Origin: Pseudoscleropodium purum
Taxonomy: Eukaryota; Streptophyta; Bryopsida; Hypnales; Brachytheciaceae
Assembly: GCA_963969395.1 (NCBI GenBank)
Contig: OZ017797.1
Location: 27,156,001-27,220,000 of the forward strand
Length of the DNA: 64,000 nt
Direction of reading: 5' to 3'
The notes beneath the pieces were generated by a model. That model was not told the DNA's origin and did no database searches. It saw nothing but the letters and a program-made list of their open reading frames with translations. Below, piece by piece: positions 45,741 to 59,040 of this stretch. Within the stretch, counting starts at the first letter, position 1, and every line of letters begins with the position of its first letter. Both the position numbers and the translations under genes were made by a program.

Positions 45741-47299
45741 TTTGTTGCCTGCATTGATTTCTATTCACTGGCTTTTCTCTTGAGTGGGTATATGCTTATC
45801 CTGCATGGAAAGGTGAACTCTACCAACATCATGAATAATATTGTAACTCCAAAAATTGAACATATTGATTTTATTTAATTTCACTCTGTGAACCATACTT
45901 AAAAAATCAATCAACATGATTCTTATAGTATCTTGCATTTACTACAATCCTAAAAAACTAGAAGTAAAAAAACAATTATGGTTTGGAAGTAAATGAATTT
46001 CCAAACTATACACTCTCATAGACTTCATTGTGTGATTAATTTCCAAAATCACTCACTTGTCAATGCTTCTTTTTTGAGCCACAATGACTTCAATATTTTA
46101 TTGCATCAATGTTGTTGTACATCACTAAAGACCCAAAGCATTGATGTTGTACAAAGTTGATATACTTATGCTTCCAAAAAAAAATGTATAGAGAAAAAAA
46201 AAATGTTGATAATATTAACTTGAATGGAATTTGAAGATTCTTAATGAATCAAAGACTTGAGGTTTCATTTACCATCATAGATGATAAGTAGGTTGCAATT
46301 TGAAATGTTGTTGCATCCACTTTGAATAGATTTGAAGATATCTATCATATTAAACAATCAATATAAACCATTCTAATTTGAATTTAACAACCAAAACTAT
46401 TATTTTTATTGCAATCTTTTGAATCCAAGATGATGAATTGTAAGGGCATTTGCATATTACATTTAAATTTTTTGATTATAGATGTGATTTAGTAAGATAT
46501 GATAACAATCATATAATGCCAATTGTTTAGCAATATGTGTAATTTTGTCTCTATCATATGCATTAGTTAATATTTTGTCATGTAAATATTTGACAAACTT
46601 TTAAGTACATGATACTCAATTAACTTAAGTATGGGTGAAAGTTTCATCATAAGATTTTATTTATCTTATGTGTGAAGAAACTAGATGTTCTTACAAATGG
46701 GAATAATTTTTTCCCTACATAAGGTAGAATAATCCATTAAAGTCAAAAAATCCATGACGAACATCTAAGGCTTGACCCCATTACTGGAGCTTTCAATTCA
46801 TGAGATTTTACCTTAAGTAGTAATTGTTGACCCTTACATGTTAGACAACACAAATTCGAGCTATCATGGTATGGTAGAAGTACCTATTTTGGACAGGCCC
46901 CTTGCAATGACTTTGTAGGCTAACCTATTGCGGACAATAGTTGAATGCACTATTCATTATAAAAGATTCATTGTTTATACCTTCTCGTCCACTCATCTCT
47001 CTTCCTTTTGGGCTTGGGAGATGTACCAAAGCTAACCATAATAGGTAAGTCTATGAGATTGAAATGGGTTGGGTTGAAAAATCTACATTTATAGGGAATT
47101 AAATATTCATTCTTAGAAGAAAAAATTTGATTTTTTTGACATTTTTTCCCATCTTTACTTTTGCACATATTGAACTTAATTTCTCCATAACTTTTCCACA
47201 TCATATATGCAAAAATGCTTAAGTTATCTGAAATAGGTACTTCTACCTTATTCCACATTGTGCGAAATAATTTAAATGGCACAAATAGTCCCTATGCAT
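45741..47299. other. AT-rich intergenic, no supported gene
   Basis: Only short ORFs. The words ctaccataccat and ggtacttctacctta near 46870 and 47240 suggest another pair of inverted ends around 46860-47260, possibly a further small element. Confidence 0.4.
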
Positions 47300-47583
47300 C
47301 ATTAGAAGATTTTTGGGGTCTTTAAATGCCTGCGAGTTATCACAGCCTACAAACGTAGGAAAGAGATTCGACGCAGTGATCTGATGTGGCCGAGACCTTG
47401 CCATGTCATTAACCAAAATTTTATTTTATTTTATTATTTTATTATTTATTATTTTGCATTTGAAGATTAAAAAAAAATTAATTATTTTTTTATGAAAAAA
47501 AATTCTGACAGCGGGCTGTTCCCCTCGCTGCGGGGGAACAGGCCCGACACAGGCTTCTGGACCCCCCAAAACTCTTCTAATGC
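47300..47583. mobile_element. MITE-like element, family N2, copy 2
   Basis: Ends cattagaagattttt and aaaactcttctaatg. The interior has a poly-T/A tract and a small GC hairpin, cccctcgctgcggggga (47521-47537). Same family as 28723-28982. Confidence 0.7.
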
Positions 47584-48530
47584 TTTATTGGAGGCCATTG
47601 TACAGACATCCCAAAAAATTTGAAGTTGGTGAGAATGGCAGAGACACGGGCAGTGTTGGGTGGTCGCCACGTGGTCTGCCCGACCTGCCATGATTGGAAA
47701 ACTCACTTTTTTCCAAACCGAGTGACCGGGACACGAGGGCTGTGTGATGGTGCCACGTGGATTGGGAGCAGTCAAAATCTTTGAGCTAATAATGGACGAG
47801 TGCTGACGTGTGTACGAGCTGGTGGTCAGTTGGGGTTGCTCTTCTTTTACAGGCTTTTTTCTGTTTTTTTTTTAATTTTAAAGGAATTCGTAAAAAGATG
47901 GATTGCTGGCGGCATCAATGCCGTTAATTAAAGTGGTCATACGAAGTGAGGATGACACTGTCTGGAATTTTTATTTTTATTTTTCACCCATGATAGAATT
48001 TGGAAATTTGGAATTCATATGTGGAATTAAAGGACTTTAATTGACCGACTATGAGAGGTGAAGAACACATAATTAACAGCCAGCACAAAAGTAGAGGGCA
48101 ATCATTTTAGAATTACCTTACATAATAGAAAAACTCACCCTATATGAGCCACTTTGTATGACCACTTTAACATTCTATTGTGGCCTCAATGAGTTGATTT
48201 GAAATCTTTGTTTTCCTGGTGGTAGGTACCTTGGTGGACACGAAGTTGAAAATCATCCATTTTTGAGTCCTAGTGTTTGACTCATACAGAGTATTTTCAC
48301 TCTTCATATTATCTTAATTAAGCCTAAAGTTTTTTAAATTGGAATTTAGAAAATTCTCTCCAAATCGCCAAAATTATACAACACTTTCAAAAAATGAATC
48401 TATAGATCAAAATTTATTCACTTCTTAGAATTTCTAGCTATAAGATCTTATTCTTGACTAGTCCAAGGGACTTGCCTAAAACAATTGGGGCCTAAAAGTA
48501 ATTTGTGTATGAGATATGATTGAATAAAGA
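47584..48530. other. Intergenic between two N2 elements
   Basis: A GC-richer stretch at 47640-47840 includes cacgtgg words (47670, 47754) that resemble G-box/ABRE cores, but no gene follows nearby. The 97-residue minus-strand frame at 47482-47775 overlaps the element end and looks spurious. Confidence 0.35.
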
Positions 48531-48797
48531 GCATTAGAAGAGATTTTGCGACTTTGGAGGACTCTTAGTTCCCTAAGGTTTTCAAATTGTGGGAACCTGC
48601 CGCACAACCATTTGACATAGCATAGCAATTGCCATGTCATATATACATTTTTTTCATTTTAAAAAATCAAAATTTTTTTCATTTTAAAATAAAATTAAAA
48701 AATTCGGAGAGCAACAATTTTTAAATGTTAAGAAAATAGCGCTAGGAATGGGTTTGAAATGGCCCTTCTAGTCTCTCCCCCCCCCATCTTCTAATGC
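48531..48797. mobile_element. MITE-like element, family N2, copy 3
   Basis: Ends gcattagaag and cttctaatgc are exact inverted repeats over 10 bases. AT-rich interior with a run of C at 48776-48785. Same family as 28723-28982. Confidence 0.65.
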
Positions 48798-48809
48798 AAA
48801 ACAATGTGT

Positions 48810-50140
48810 TTTTTAAGGGTTAGGGAACCTTTGATGATGTGGCTCCATGAAGCTTTCAAACCATGTAACTCAAATTCTTCTTTGTAGAAAGGTCTAAAGA
48901 CTTCAAATTTGAGTAGAAACCCAACTTAGGAAGAGGTATGCAAATTTTTAAAGCAAAATAATGTTTTGTTCCACCTATTTGAATTGGAGGTTAATTGAAA
49001 CAAAAACAACTCACAAATTTTTACCCAACCATTGGATCTTTGTAAAATTTAAATTCCCAAAGTCATTTGATTTTCTAATCTTAAAAAAAATAAAAGAAAG
49101 AAACCAAAATTTGATACTTCACTTCAGATGCCCAAAACACCTAAAAACCATTTCGGATTTAAAAGAGCTTTTTCAAGGGTTATATTAATAGACTTTGTAT
49201 ATATTTGGGTGGATTTTAACTCCTAAATTCCCAAGGCCATTTTCTATCAAAAACCACTCAAACTGTCGTTTTGTTGTGTTCATCCAAGAAAACAAAAAAA
49301 TAATTTTTTTAGAATCTAACCGTAGGATCTTGTACTTTACTTGTCTTAGCTCACATGGTAAAAATTTCATGAAGTTTGACTGTATAGATTGGAAGATATT
49401 AACATTTGAAGTTGAAAAAAAAAGTTTTTTTGAACACTAGTCTGCAATTCAAATGACTTTGACCGACAATTGTGAATTTTTTTTGCACTACAGACTTTGA
49501 ATTAAAAGAATCTATGTTGAAGAATTGAGTTAAAAGTCTAGGAAAAAAAAAGAAAAACATTTGATTTTCATTCTTTAAAAAAAAGCTAAGCAGAAGTAGG
49601 TTCAAGATTGGAAAAAAAACTAAATTGTTAATAACTCTAAGATCAGATTGACAGACAATAATCCCGATGGTGAGATTGTTTTAACAATCAAACACAACAA
49701 TCTCGAAAAAAAATTGTGAAAAATTGTGAAAATTGCATTTAGAAATGAATCCTACAAGTTATTTTTTCAAAAAGATGTTGAAATTGCCCAAAAAACAAAA
49801 TTGTCTTTAACTTTCTCATTATTAGTCCAAATAGAACGAATAAAAGCTTCAAACGTAGGCAAAAATAAAACATTTCAAGGAAAAAAATTAAAATTTACTT
49901 TGATTTTTTGCAATTTTTTTGTGCTGCCCGTCGAGTTCAATTTTAGGCTCTTGTGGTATAACTTTTGCTTCCGGGCACCAATTGAAATAAAAAATATATT
50001 CCCACGTAGATAATCATTTTTTCTATTTTATGGGAAATTTTCAAATCAATTCACCAAAAATTGAGATCACAGGGACCTGCCCGAAATCTGATTTGTTCCT
50101 CGAGGGGACAATGGGAATTTAGGGGTTAAAATCGTAGGAG
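48810..50140 (-). mobile_element. Non-coding AT-rich element, family N1, copy c
   Basis: Reverse-strand relative of 2945-3965. Its reverse complement carries the same ordered blocks: an agaaagtta block, then gcaatttcaacatctttttg, then aacttgtaggattcatttct. The 3' edge gaatttaggggttaaaatc (50115-50133) is the terminal repeat. The interior has several short ORFs but none is conserved between copies. Confidence 0.55.
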
Positions 50141-50590
50141 ATATTTCATCAATAATATCCTATTTATTTTTTAATTTAGTAGCAACCAATACCAAATTTG
50201 ATAAGATTTTGGTGAAAATTTGCCTCAAAATTAAATGATTTTCAGCTATGTCAACTACAACCTAGAATTTATTACAAGGGCGGGATTTGATTCACCTATT
50301 TAAATGAATGGGAGCATAAATTTGTACTTTTTGTCTTCCAATATGAATTATATAAGAGCTTTTTATGTCATTTAGAAAGCTTTATCATCAGTGTATTGCA
50401 GAAAAGTCTGAATTCTTGATGGAATTTAGCTTTTTTAGATCTTGTTGTTGCGAAGTGAACCATTCCGATAGAATTCAGCATTTGAATTTAGATCATATTG
50501 TCGCTAACCATCCTAATTCAACTATTTTAGGTGGTATCCCTTTCACTTTCACAAGGAATTTGATCCCTTTGAAGATTGGCATGAATACAC
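50141..50590. other. Intergenic with a short unplaced frame
   Basis: A 76-residue plus frame (50365-50595) has a reasonable composition (EKSEFLMEFSFF, NHPNSTILGGIPF) but no known domain and no splice support. It might be a gene fragment. Confidence 0.25.
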
Positions 50591-50878
50591 TTTAGAGAAG
50601 ATTTGAGGCCTATAAAGGGCCATTTTTGGCTTGTTCCCATCATTGTTCCCCCGCAGCAAAGGATAAGGTAGCTATCCAAAAAAAATTCAAAAGAAAATTT
50701 AGTTCTTGAAATGCAAAAAAAATTTGAAAAAAAATTTTGAATTTCTTTTTGGAAAGTGATGTAGCACTCTCATGACCACGTTGGACTGCATTGCTGGTAG
50801 TATTCTCAGCATGTTCACAGCATTTTCAAGCCATGATAACTCATAGTCTCTTGTTGGCCTAAAAAATCCTCTAATGTT
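50591..50878. mobile_element. MITE-like element, family N2, copy 4
   Basis: Starts ctttagagaagattt, ends aaaaatcctctaatg. It shares the ggcttgttccc..gttcccccgcagc block with the copies at 47300 and 52724 (in inverted form there). Same family as 28723-28982. Confidence 0.55.
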
Positions 50879-52723
50879 GATGATTGATCCTTTTGGATCC
50901 CAAAAATGTAAAAAATGACCACTCCAAGCACATAAATTTGAATAATATGAAATTAATTTTAAATCAACCATATGGATCCTTGCAATAACATACAAATATT
51001 GCACCAAGAATCCAATGTAGGCTCACTAAATGGAATTCCATTTTGGTGCCATAGAGAAAATGCTCTCCTCTACATTATAGTATTCATATTTGTTGTGTGA
51101 AGAATTCTTTATACCAAAGCTTTAACCATTGCCTAAATGAAATATTTAAGAGGTAGAATTTGTTCTCCACACTTCCTTCCATCATTAGAGCTTGCCACTA
51201 GGGTAAAAAGTGATAAGGTGGACCATGCCATGCTTTGTATATAAGCATGCATTAGAATTTATCATATTTGATGAGAGCTACAAAATTGAGAGGATGCTAC
51301 AATCACACAATACTCATAGTTGTTGTGCCAATAAAGTGTGGTTCAATTGATGGTGCTCTTAGATCTAGAATTTAATTCAAATTAGGTGGATGTTTGAAAT
51401 CTTGTATTGCCTCAAATAGTATAGTCAAAGAATCATTGCATTTCAAGTTATAGAAGGCCTTCTAATCCTCCAATATATAGTAGTAATTTGCTAATAGCAT
51501 GATTCAATTAAATACAATGAATATTAATATACAATTATATTCTTTTGAATATTTTACAACTTATTCAAATGACACTTGTACATTTTATTTATAGGAGATC
51601 ATGAACTTAATGAATAGTTGTTAGAAGTGATCCCTTGATCTTAAAATAAGTTCAAAAGTTTGGTGCAAAAGGTGTAAATAAGCCAACATTATAAATTGTA
51701 TGTAGATTTTACTTTTTAGCATTGAAATTTATAATCTAATACAATCAAAAATATTGTATGTATACTTGCAATATACAATGAAAAGATTAGTGCATCTAAT
51801 TTTATATCATGATTTGCATCTCTAGAAGAACATCCTTTGATCCTTGCACAACTTCATACATGAAGAGGTTTTAGAACAAATAATCAGTCATTTTTGTAGT
51901 ATATGCTTGCAATACACAAAAATCAATTTCAAAATGAAGTGTAGAATGCACCTTTAATGTCACACCATAACACCACTAAGTGCAATTCTATCTTGTATTG
52001 TTGAATCTATATATTGACTTGCATGTTTCTATAAATGTTTTGTTTATGCGTGTTTTGATTGCTTTTATTTGTCTAAAGTTTTGCTTTAATTTATGTCCAA
52101 ACGAATGTTGAAGAACTAATCTGCGGTGAATGCATGTGGATGATAAGCCAACTTCAATTAAAAGATAATCTTGTATGCTAGCACATCTAAATTTTATTTG
52201 CCTTCAAAAAATTCAACAAAGTATCATATGCATTTTCAAGAGGATTTCCAAGTACAATGCCTCACAAAATTTCATCAAGATCGAGAAGTAAAACCTCTAG
52301 ATTGTAACCCCTTACACAAAAGTAACATATGAAGTGTTTTTTTGAATTAAAGTTTTAATATTCTTAGAAAACAAATCATAGGTGTAGATTGTCTCTCTTT
52401 TAGAACTAAAAAATTCTCAATTATTTGTTTGAGTACTTAACAAGTTATAGTCTTTCATCAATCTTGACGTATTATCTTTTACTTGAAAAAATCATAAATG
52501 AATATTCATGAAGAAGCATGCATTTGTTCATTTTTTCTTCATTTGTTTTGCACAACATAAGAATATTTTTTTATCTCAAACTATAGGGTATACAATTTTT
52601 ATTATTATTATGAAGTTTGGAAAGTGAAAGATTGCAAATTCTTTGAATTTTTGTTTTAATTTGAATATTCCAATCTTGCAATTGGTAATATGTTTGGAAA
52701 TAGAATTTTATAAGAAAATACAT
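50879..52723. other. AT-rich intergenic, no supported gene
   Basis: Strongly AT-rich and without sustained frames. I see no RNA gene. Confidence 0.5.
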
Positions 52724-53009
52724 ACTTTAGAAGAAGTTTGAGGGCTCTAGAAGCCTGTGAATTATCAAGTTGGGAACATGACCAGTGTAGCGTCGAAACT
52801 GGACTGTTAATGTGGTCGAGCCCCTACCACATCATTGCCCTAAATTTTATTTTTTTTTTCAATTTTTTTTTGCATTTGGAGATTAAATTTAAAAAATAAA
52901 AAATAAAAAATAAAATTCTAACAATGGACCGTTCCCCTTGTTGCAGGGAATAGCTGCAGGGGAACAAGCCCGAAACGGGCTTCCGGAGCCCTCAAACTTC
53001 TTCTAATGC
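52724..53009. mobile_element. MITE-like element, family N2, copy 5
   Basis: Ends ctttagaagaagtttgaggg and ccctcaaacttcttctaatg form an inverted repeat of about 18 bases. The interior has poly-A/T and the hairpin ctgcaggg..ccctgcag type near 52935-52965. Confidence 0.7.
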
Positions 53010-54459
53010 TTCAATAAGTTTTAACTAAGAAAGTTTACAATTGGATCTACAAAATTGGTGATTAAAAAAATGAATTTAGCATTATTTTAGAAATGAGAGT
53101 TTTGGCATAGTTAATATCATGAATTGGCTAAAGAGCTTTAAAGATAAATGTTTATAATAATGATGTAACTTCAATGTTTGATTAAAAAAAATTGTATTTA
53201 TGCAATGACTTTCTAATCCCTCTAGGACTAGGGGAATTTTGATTTTCCAAAATTGTGAAGATGTACTATAAAATGCAATAGAGTATATTGAATGTTGAAT
53301 ATTAGGCTATCCATTGTTCCAAAACTATGAGATTAATGATGACTCTCAAACAAAAGGTGTAAAACATGATCCATATTGTTGAATCTACAATTGTAGAAAC
53401 CTATGTTATCAATAAAACCAAAAATAGAAGATTCCCTCTAAAATGTGATAATATTTTGGATCTAAGAGTCAAATATTTGATCTAGAACACTTTTCACACT
53501 TCTTGCACGCATTGTTATCAAATCTATATACAAATATTGATGACAAAACAAATGTAAAAACAAACTTTTCAAATTTGGCCCTCAATAGAAAAAATAATTG
53601 TGAGCGTTTTCTTTAAGGTGAACATTATTAGACTATTCTTTGAATTTTTTTACATGTAGGCTATATTTTAGGCTTGAGCAGTGGTCCTATCACCAAAATA
53701 GTCATTTGAAAATTGTGCTCTAAGAAGATGACTAGTTGCAATCTTCATTTTTGTTGGAACTCAAAGATCATTCATCCAACACTTTTTGTCATTTGTGGTG
53801 TTCCAAGGTTGAAGCAAAACACTTTGTAGGTGAAAAAGAAAGTTGTTATATAGATGAAACCAAAAGAGTTCTTTCATTTGCATGGAAGTGTGCAAAAATT
53901 GAATCCTAGAGTCAAAAATGTTGGTCACCACAGATCTTTAGGGAGGCTTGTGAAATGTGGGGAAAATAAGTTTTCAACACTTGGAGAAATTTTTTTTTAC
54001 ATTGGTGTTGAATTTTTTGATTGCTTTTAGTTTAGATAAAAGATAAAAGTACTCATACTTTAATGCACAATGCATTCTTCCTACTCCAGTAGAAATGAGA
54101 GCTTTACCAAACTTGACAAATACAATTCTCAATCTAAAAAACATGATAGTTCATTTTCAAATCTAATTCCGCATCAAAGCTCATCATTTGACGGGGGGAT
54201 CCATTCATAAATCCATTCAATCTCGAAGGTGTACTTCTCCAACTTGCCACTATCCCAAAGCTGCCATCATCACTTTGTATACATCTCGGAAATCAATACA
54301 TACCTATGTGAAAGAAAGTTAACAATTTGAGAACCTCAATCATGTGAAAAAAACTTTGACCCTTCATAACTTTTGCATATAGTGTCCAAATGCAACGTTC
54401 TTTGGTGTGTTGGAATCTCCTTTTACTTTCCAACAAAAAGGATGAAAATTTGACTAGTC
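53010..54459. other. AT-rich intergenic, no supported gene
   Basis: No sustained frame. Bases about 54155-54225 resemble 59378-59450 (blocks gcatc.aagctcatc.tttga and cataaatccattcaa), so this is an outer piece of the inverted gene cluster that was copied twice on the plus side. Confidence 0.45.
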
Positions 54460-54910
54460 TAATAATAAGGTAGAACCACCCATAGTCGACCACTTAAGTA
54501 ATTTTGGACATGATTTGGAGTGTTGTGAGGGAAAATAAATATTTTAGTAAGTCCAAACACATAAATGGTGAAGATTGCCAAAATTTTGGCAATTTTACAG
54601 TTTGATTTGAAATTACTAGGAATTATAAAAACTCTTAGTGGACCTGGGCTTATGTCCAAAGTCTAGAATCATAAAAAATTGCTCAATCAAATAGACTAAT
54701 TCTTGTTAACTTAGGCACAAAATAGGAGGCATATGTGTCATGTAGTTTGATAATGAGAATACCATGTGTCATGTTGTCTTATTGAGAAACTTTTTAAAAC
54801 CATTCCTCCCCATCAAAAAAATCTGAAATGAGTCTCAACCTATGTTGCATTTCTACCACCCTAATGGTTTGCAATGGGGTATTGGTTAGTAATGGGTGGT
54901 TCAACCTTTT
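54460..54910 (+). mobile_element. Small repeat element, family N3, copy 2
   Basis: Begins taaggtagaaccacccatag and ends tgggtggttcaacctttta, so the ends are inverted repeats. The interior matches 45320-45740. Confidence 0.65.
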
Positions 54911-55157
54911 AGTAATTAGGCACAGTAGCTAAAAGTGGCGGTTTTACATGACAATTGGCTTGCTCCGATCTCACAGGGTCAAGCGGTCAAGACATGAACA
55001 AGAGAGCACAATTGCTGTATGAAAGCTCACAAGGCATCACAACTGTTCCCAGTCCAGATGGCACCGGAACAGACTAAACCGGAAAGCCAGCGCAATTCAA
55101 GGGGACCTGCCGATTATACCCCTCCTATCCTCTCGAACTGACACTTGTAATCCCAAG

Positions 55158-55213
55158 ACGTGGCAACAACTTCGAAGTTCGTCGTCTTCGTCGCAGCATT
55201 AAAGCTTATAAAA
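55158..55213 (+). promoter_or_regulatory. ABRE and TATA box of AWPM-19 copy C
   Basis: ACGTGGC at 55158-55164 and TATAAAA at 55207-55213. The ATG is at 55354. Same layout as copy B. Confidence 0.7.
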
Positions 55214-55353
55214 CCGAGCAGTCTGTCAGTCCACTTCAGTACTCCCAAGCTCCGCTCCATCGCCATCGCCGAGCTCGCTCGCCGTGTTGCTTGGGTTGCC
55301 AGAGCTTCCGTTTCCAGTGTCGTGGAGTGTTGTGAGCTGAGAGTTTGGCAGCG

Positions 55354-56023
55354 ATGGCGTTCGGGATTGGAAGGGGGTTGACGGCCCCGCTGATGGTGAT
55401 CAATTTCTTACTTTACTTCATTGCGGCGTGCCTGGCGGGTTCCATTCTGAACCGCAACTTGGACGCCAATGCGGGCCAGAACGACGACCTGCCCATCGGC
55501 AATGTGGTGACTCCCGTGTTCATCCCCATCGTGCTCATCGCGTGTATGGCGGGTCTGGCGTCGGTGTTCGCTGGCGCGCACCACGTCCGCGTGTGGCGCA
55601 CGGAGAGCCTTGCGGCCGCGGCGGCGACGTCTCTGATCGCGTGGTTGCTGACTCTGTTGGCCATGGGTCTGGCTTGCAAGGAGATTCACACCCGATATGG
55701 ACGCAGCAAGAGACTGGTGAGCACAGCACGAGTCCGTTTACATTCTCTGCTTACCTCAACAGTCGGTCATTCTTTTTTATGCCATTCTTGAATCAACGCC
55801 GGCCTTTGGAGGGGTTTTGAATTTTGATCTAATGAATCTCATGTTGGTTTTGGTTGAGCAGAAAACCGTGGAAGCGTTCATGATCATCTTGTCGCTGTTC
55901 GAGTTGCTCTACTTGTTGGCCACGCACGCGGGCTCCGTCACGGGGGAAGGCTACGGCAACGCCCCCGGACATCGAGCTGTAAAGAATCCCAACCACGGAG
56001 CCCCTGTTGCAACTGCGGTGTAG
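55354..56023 (+). CDS. AWPM-19-like membrane protein, copy C
   Basis: Exons 55354-55716 and 55862-56023, 174 residues, intron position and phase identical to the other copies but only 145 nt long. The first 121 residues are identical to the other copies; the tail is NPNHGAPVATAV. Four membrane helices and the HHVRVWRTES signature are present. Paired with copy B by flanking similarity. Confidence 0.9.
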
Positions 56024-56300
56024 AGGTCACTTAATTAGTATGCTGCAGTAGAATGCCAATGGTGGTGAAATTCTCGTGTCAGCTTTCGAGCCCTGGCATG
56101 GAATCCTTTTGATGTATATACGAAAATGCAGTCAGTAGCAAATTTTATGTAGCATATTGTACCATGAGTTTTTTCCTGCGATGGACAGAGCGATTAAATG
56201 TCACCGAATTTAATCGGATTGTAAGTTATTACTCAGCTGGATGCGGAGTGACTTAATGGATAAACTTGAATGAATTTGGTAACTTACTGGCAAGTCGTTG

Positions 56301-58864
56301 ACTGAAGTTGCGACTGTTGTTCTCATCTCCTTATATTTTTTGCCCCTGTTCACTGGTATTCATACACTTGGTTGGATAGATAACCAATTGTAAGCATGTC
56401 TTGGTCTTGGTTACAAGGCAATGCTGTTAATCTTGAATGAGTTCTGTACGTCCACTTATGATGGTCTATAACCTCCTTTAGATTTGAAAAAAAAAATTTA
56501 CACAGTGAAACAGTGTATATATTTTTGAAAACATACTAATAGTGTATATAGTGAAAGTGGTTTAAGAGTTGTTAATAGTAATGAGTAACGAGGTCGTCAC
56601 AACTCTCAAGGCATGAGATAAAGAAGAATCATCCAAATCTGAGTATCTTACCAAAAACAAACCCTAGAAAAGTTAGAGAAAAATTAGATGCTTGTTGAAC
56701 TCTCTTCTAGGTGTGAACTTTGAAAATAAGCTATAGTTTTAGAAAGTCTACTAATTCAAGTTTGACCTCTTATAACTTTTGTATATTATAACAAAATATC
56801 ATTCTTGATTTCACCTAGCCTTATTGGAGTTTATGTTTGTGTGATTAAAAAATGAAAGCTCTTTGACTTTTAATAATGCTTGTGAAAGAAAATTACTTAG
56901 TGTAACATGATTGTACCTAATGGGATGTGCCTTGAGAGAGTTGATTTGGGGAATTATTTTAGGTGGTGACAATATTCAAAGGGATTGGTTCAAGATTTTT
57001 TGAGATAATTTTAGATTATTCATTGGATACTAATGACTTCTACCTAACTAGGATGGATTTTTATTTTTAAGACTAACAACTTTAGTAATCAATAGAAACT
57101 ATAATGTTCATCAAAAAAATATATTTCAAGTTGTGGTTAGTTGAAATAAATACTCTTCAAAGAAGTGTGTGCAAGGTTGTTTTCCTTACTTGCACAAAAC
57201 TTATAATGGTGGTTGGTGACTATGATTTTATATCCCCTAAAATGCTAACCATATGTCCGGGTTATATCCCACGTCTTATATAGATATAATATATGGATAT
57301 ATGTACACACAACTTTATATATATAATACAAATTTGATGACAAACATTATCTTGTGTTTTTTGCAACTTTGAATTTGTCCATCTATGTGCATAATTATAC
57401 CCAAATTTCCAAAAAGTTTCTAGAACAAAAGGGCCTCAAACATAGGACGTAATGAGTGTCATGACATTTGCACAGTCAAAATGCAAATTGGTATCCCTTA
57501 TTATATCCCATATTCCATGTGAACATATACGAATATGTAATTGTATCATATGGATTTTTTTTTATGGATATGGATAATTATGTAAGTGGATCCAAATCTG
57601 AATTCGACATGCATTATCCTTTATCATTTAATACTTCAAACTTGATTACCTCTATATATTTGATTTTCCTTTATTTACAAAAAAGGGACTTGCAAACTTA
57701 CATTTAAATGGTTGTAACTTTTTACAAGGGAGGAATATTTTTACATATCCTTTGCATGAAATGCAATTTTACTAGGACTATTAAATTATCATTACAAATA
57801 TAATTAGTAAAAGAAAATTTTGTTATAAAATTTTATCACTATATGTAAATTCATTGCATAATATGTACTATTAGGACAAATTAGTGTACCAAGTTAAGTG
57901 ACATATTTTTACCTTGTAAGGTTGCTAGAATCAAAATGTCAATTAGAAATAATGACATTCTATCATGATAGTACAAATACAATATTGCTACAATAATGCA
58001 ATAATTATAATTTTCCAGTATTGATAATTACTTCATTAGTAAGTACTCTATAAGATTGTAGTACAATGGGCATTGCTTGAGGGGAGCTTCTTTATCCTTC
58101 AATTAGGGATAATGTACAAATTTGTCTCTTATTTCGTAGTGGTTAATTTTGTTTTTCTATCCTTCATAGCTTACTCTGGGTCTTTGATTTCAACTGTAAA
58201 TTCAAAACTTCAAAATTTGATTATTGATGGAAAAAATAATTTATGAAGTGTTTTTCTAAGGAAAAAAATTTGTAACTATCCTCAAAAAATTTCATCTGGG
58301 TACCATTTGGTGGACTACTTTAGTCCTATTTCAAACAACAAGCTTGAAATAAGGTAGTCCCTTGAATCTTATCCAAATGAATCTTATACTCTAAGTATTT
58401 GAATAGATGTTCTCCTCATTCCATGTCGACACCTTCTGTCCTCCGCGGTGTTCCAAGGTTAGAACAAAACCTCAATGCAGGTGGAATCCAAAAAAATAAG
58501 CAAACCAAGCAAAAGAAATTCCATTTTTTTGCATTCAAATATGCAATAATTGATTTTAATTGCCAAAAATGTTGGCTGATGTGGACTAGAGGGAAGGAGG
58601 CTTGTAAAAAAGCAAGGAGATAGGTTTCCAATATCCAACAAAAAAATGATGACATTAGACTTGAAATTCTTGATTGCACTATACACTGAAACTCGCCTGC
58701 CACTCCCATTAGTTCCCCCCCTCTTTTCTCAAAAAATTTGTGAGCCATTAATTTTTTTGAAAAAAAATGCTTACCCTCAAAATTGACGTTGATTTCTCAA
58801 AAAATCACAAGATGTTGATCTTGTGAAATTTAATTTGAGCCATTCAAATATAAAATACAAATAC
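56301..58864. other. AT-rich intergenic, no supported gene
   Basis: No sustained frame and no element with clear ends. Frames near 57468-57707 and 58399-58748 are low-complexity and unsupported. Confidence 0.5.
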
Positions 58865-59040
58865 TGAATACGAATACGAATACGGGTATGGGTACTGGAT
58901 ATGAGTACTAAATACGTGTATTGAATACGAATATTGAATATGGGTACTGGATATGCATATTGAATACGTGTACTAAATATGGATATTGAATATGAGTACT
59001 AAATACAAGTACTAAATACGGATATAGTATTGGATATGGG
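58865..59040 (+). repeat. Minisatellite of tactgaatacg/ggatatg units
   Basis: Short alternating words such as gaatacgaata, gggtactggatatg, gagtactaaatac and gtgtattgaatacg repeat with a period near 10-12 for about 175 bases. The units are degenerate. G-rich strings follow at 59091-59120 and 59150-59205. Confidence 0.7.

Larger units (their letters stand above)
55090..56300 (+). repeat. Inverted duplication, arm C
   Basis: Inverted partner of 43781-45060. The match runs from about 55100 (tcctctcgaactgacacttg side) through the gene to agctggatgcggagtgactt at about 56237-56256. Confidence 0.75.
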
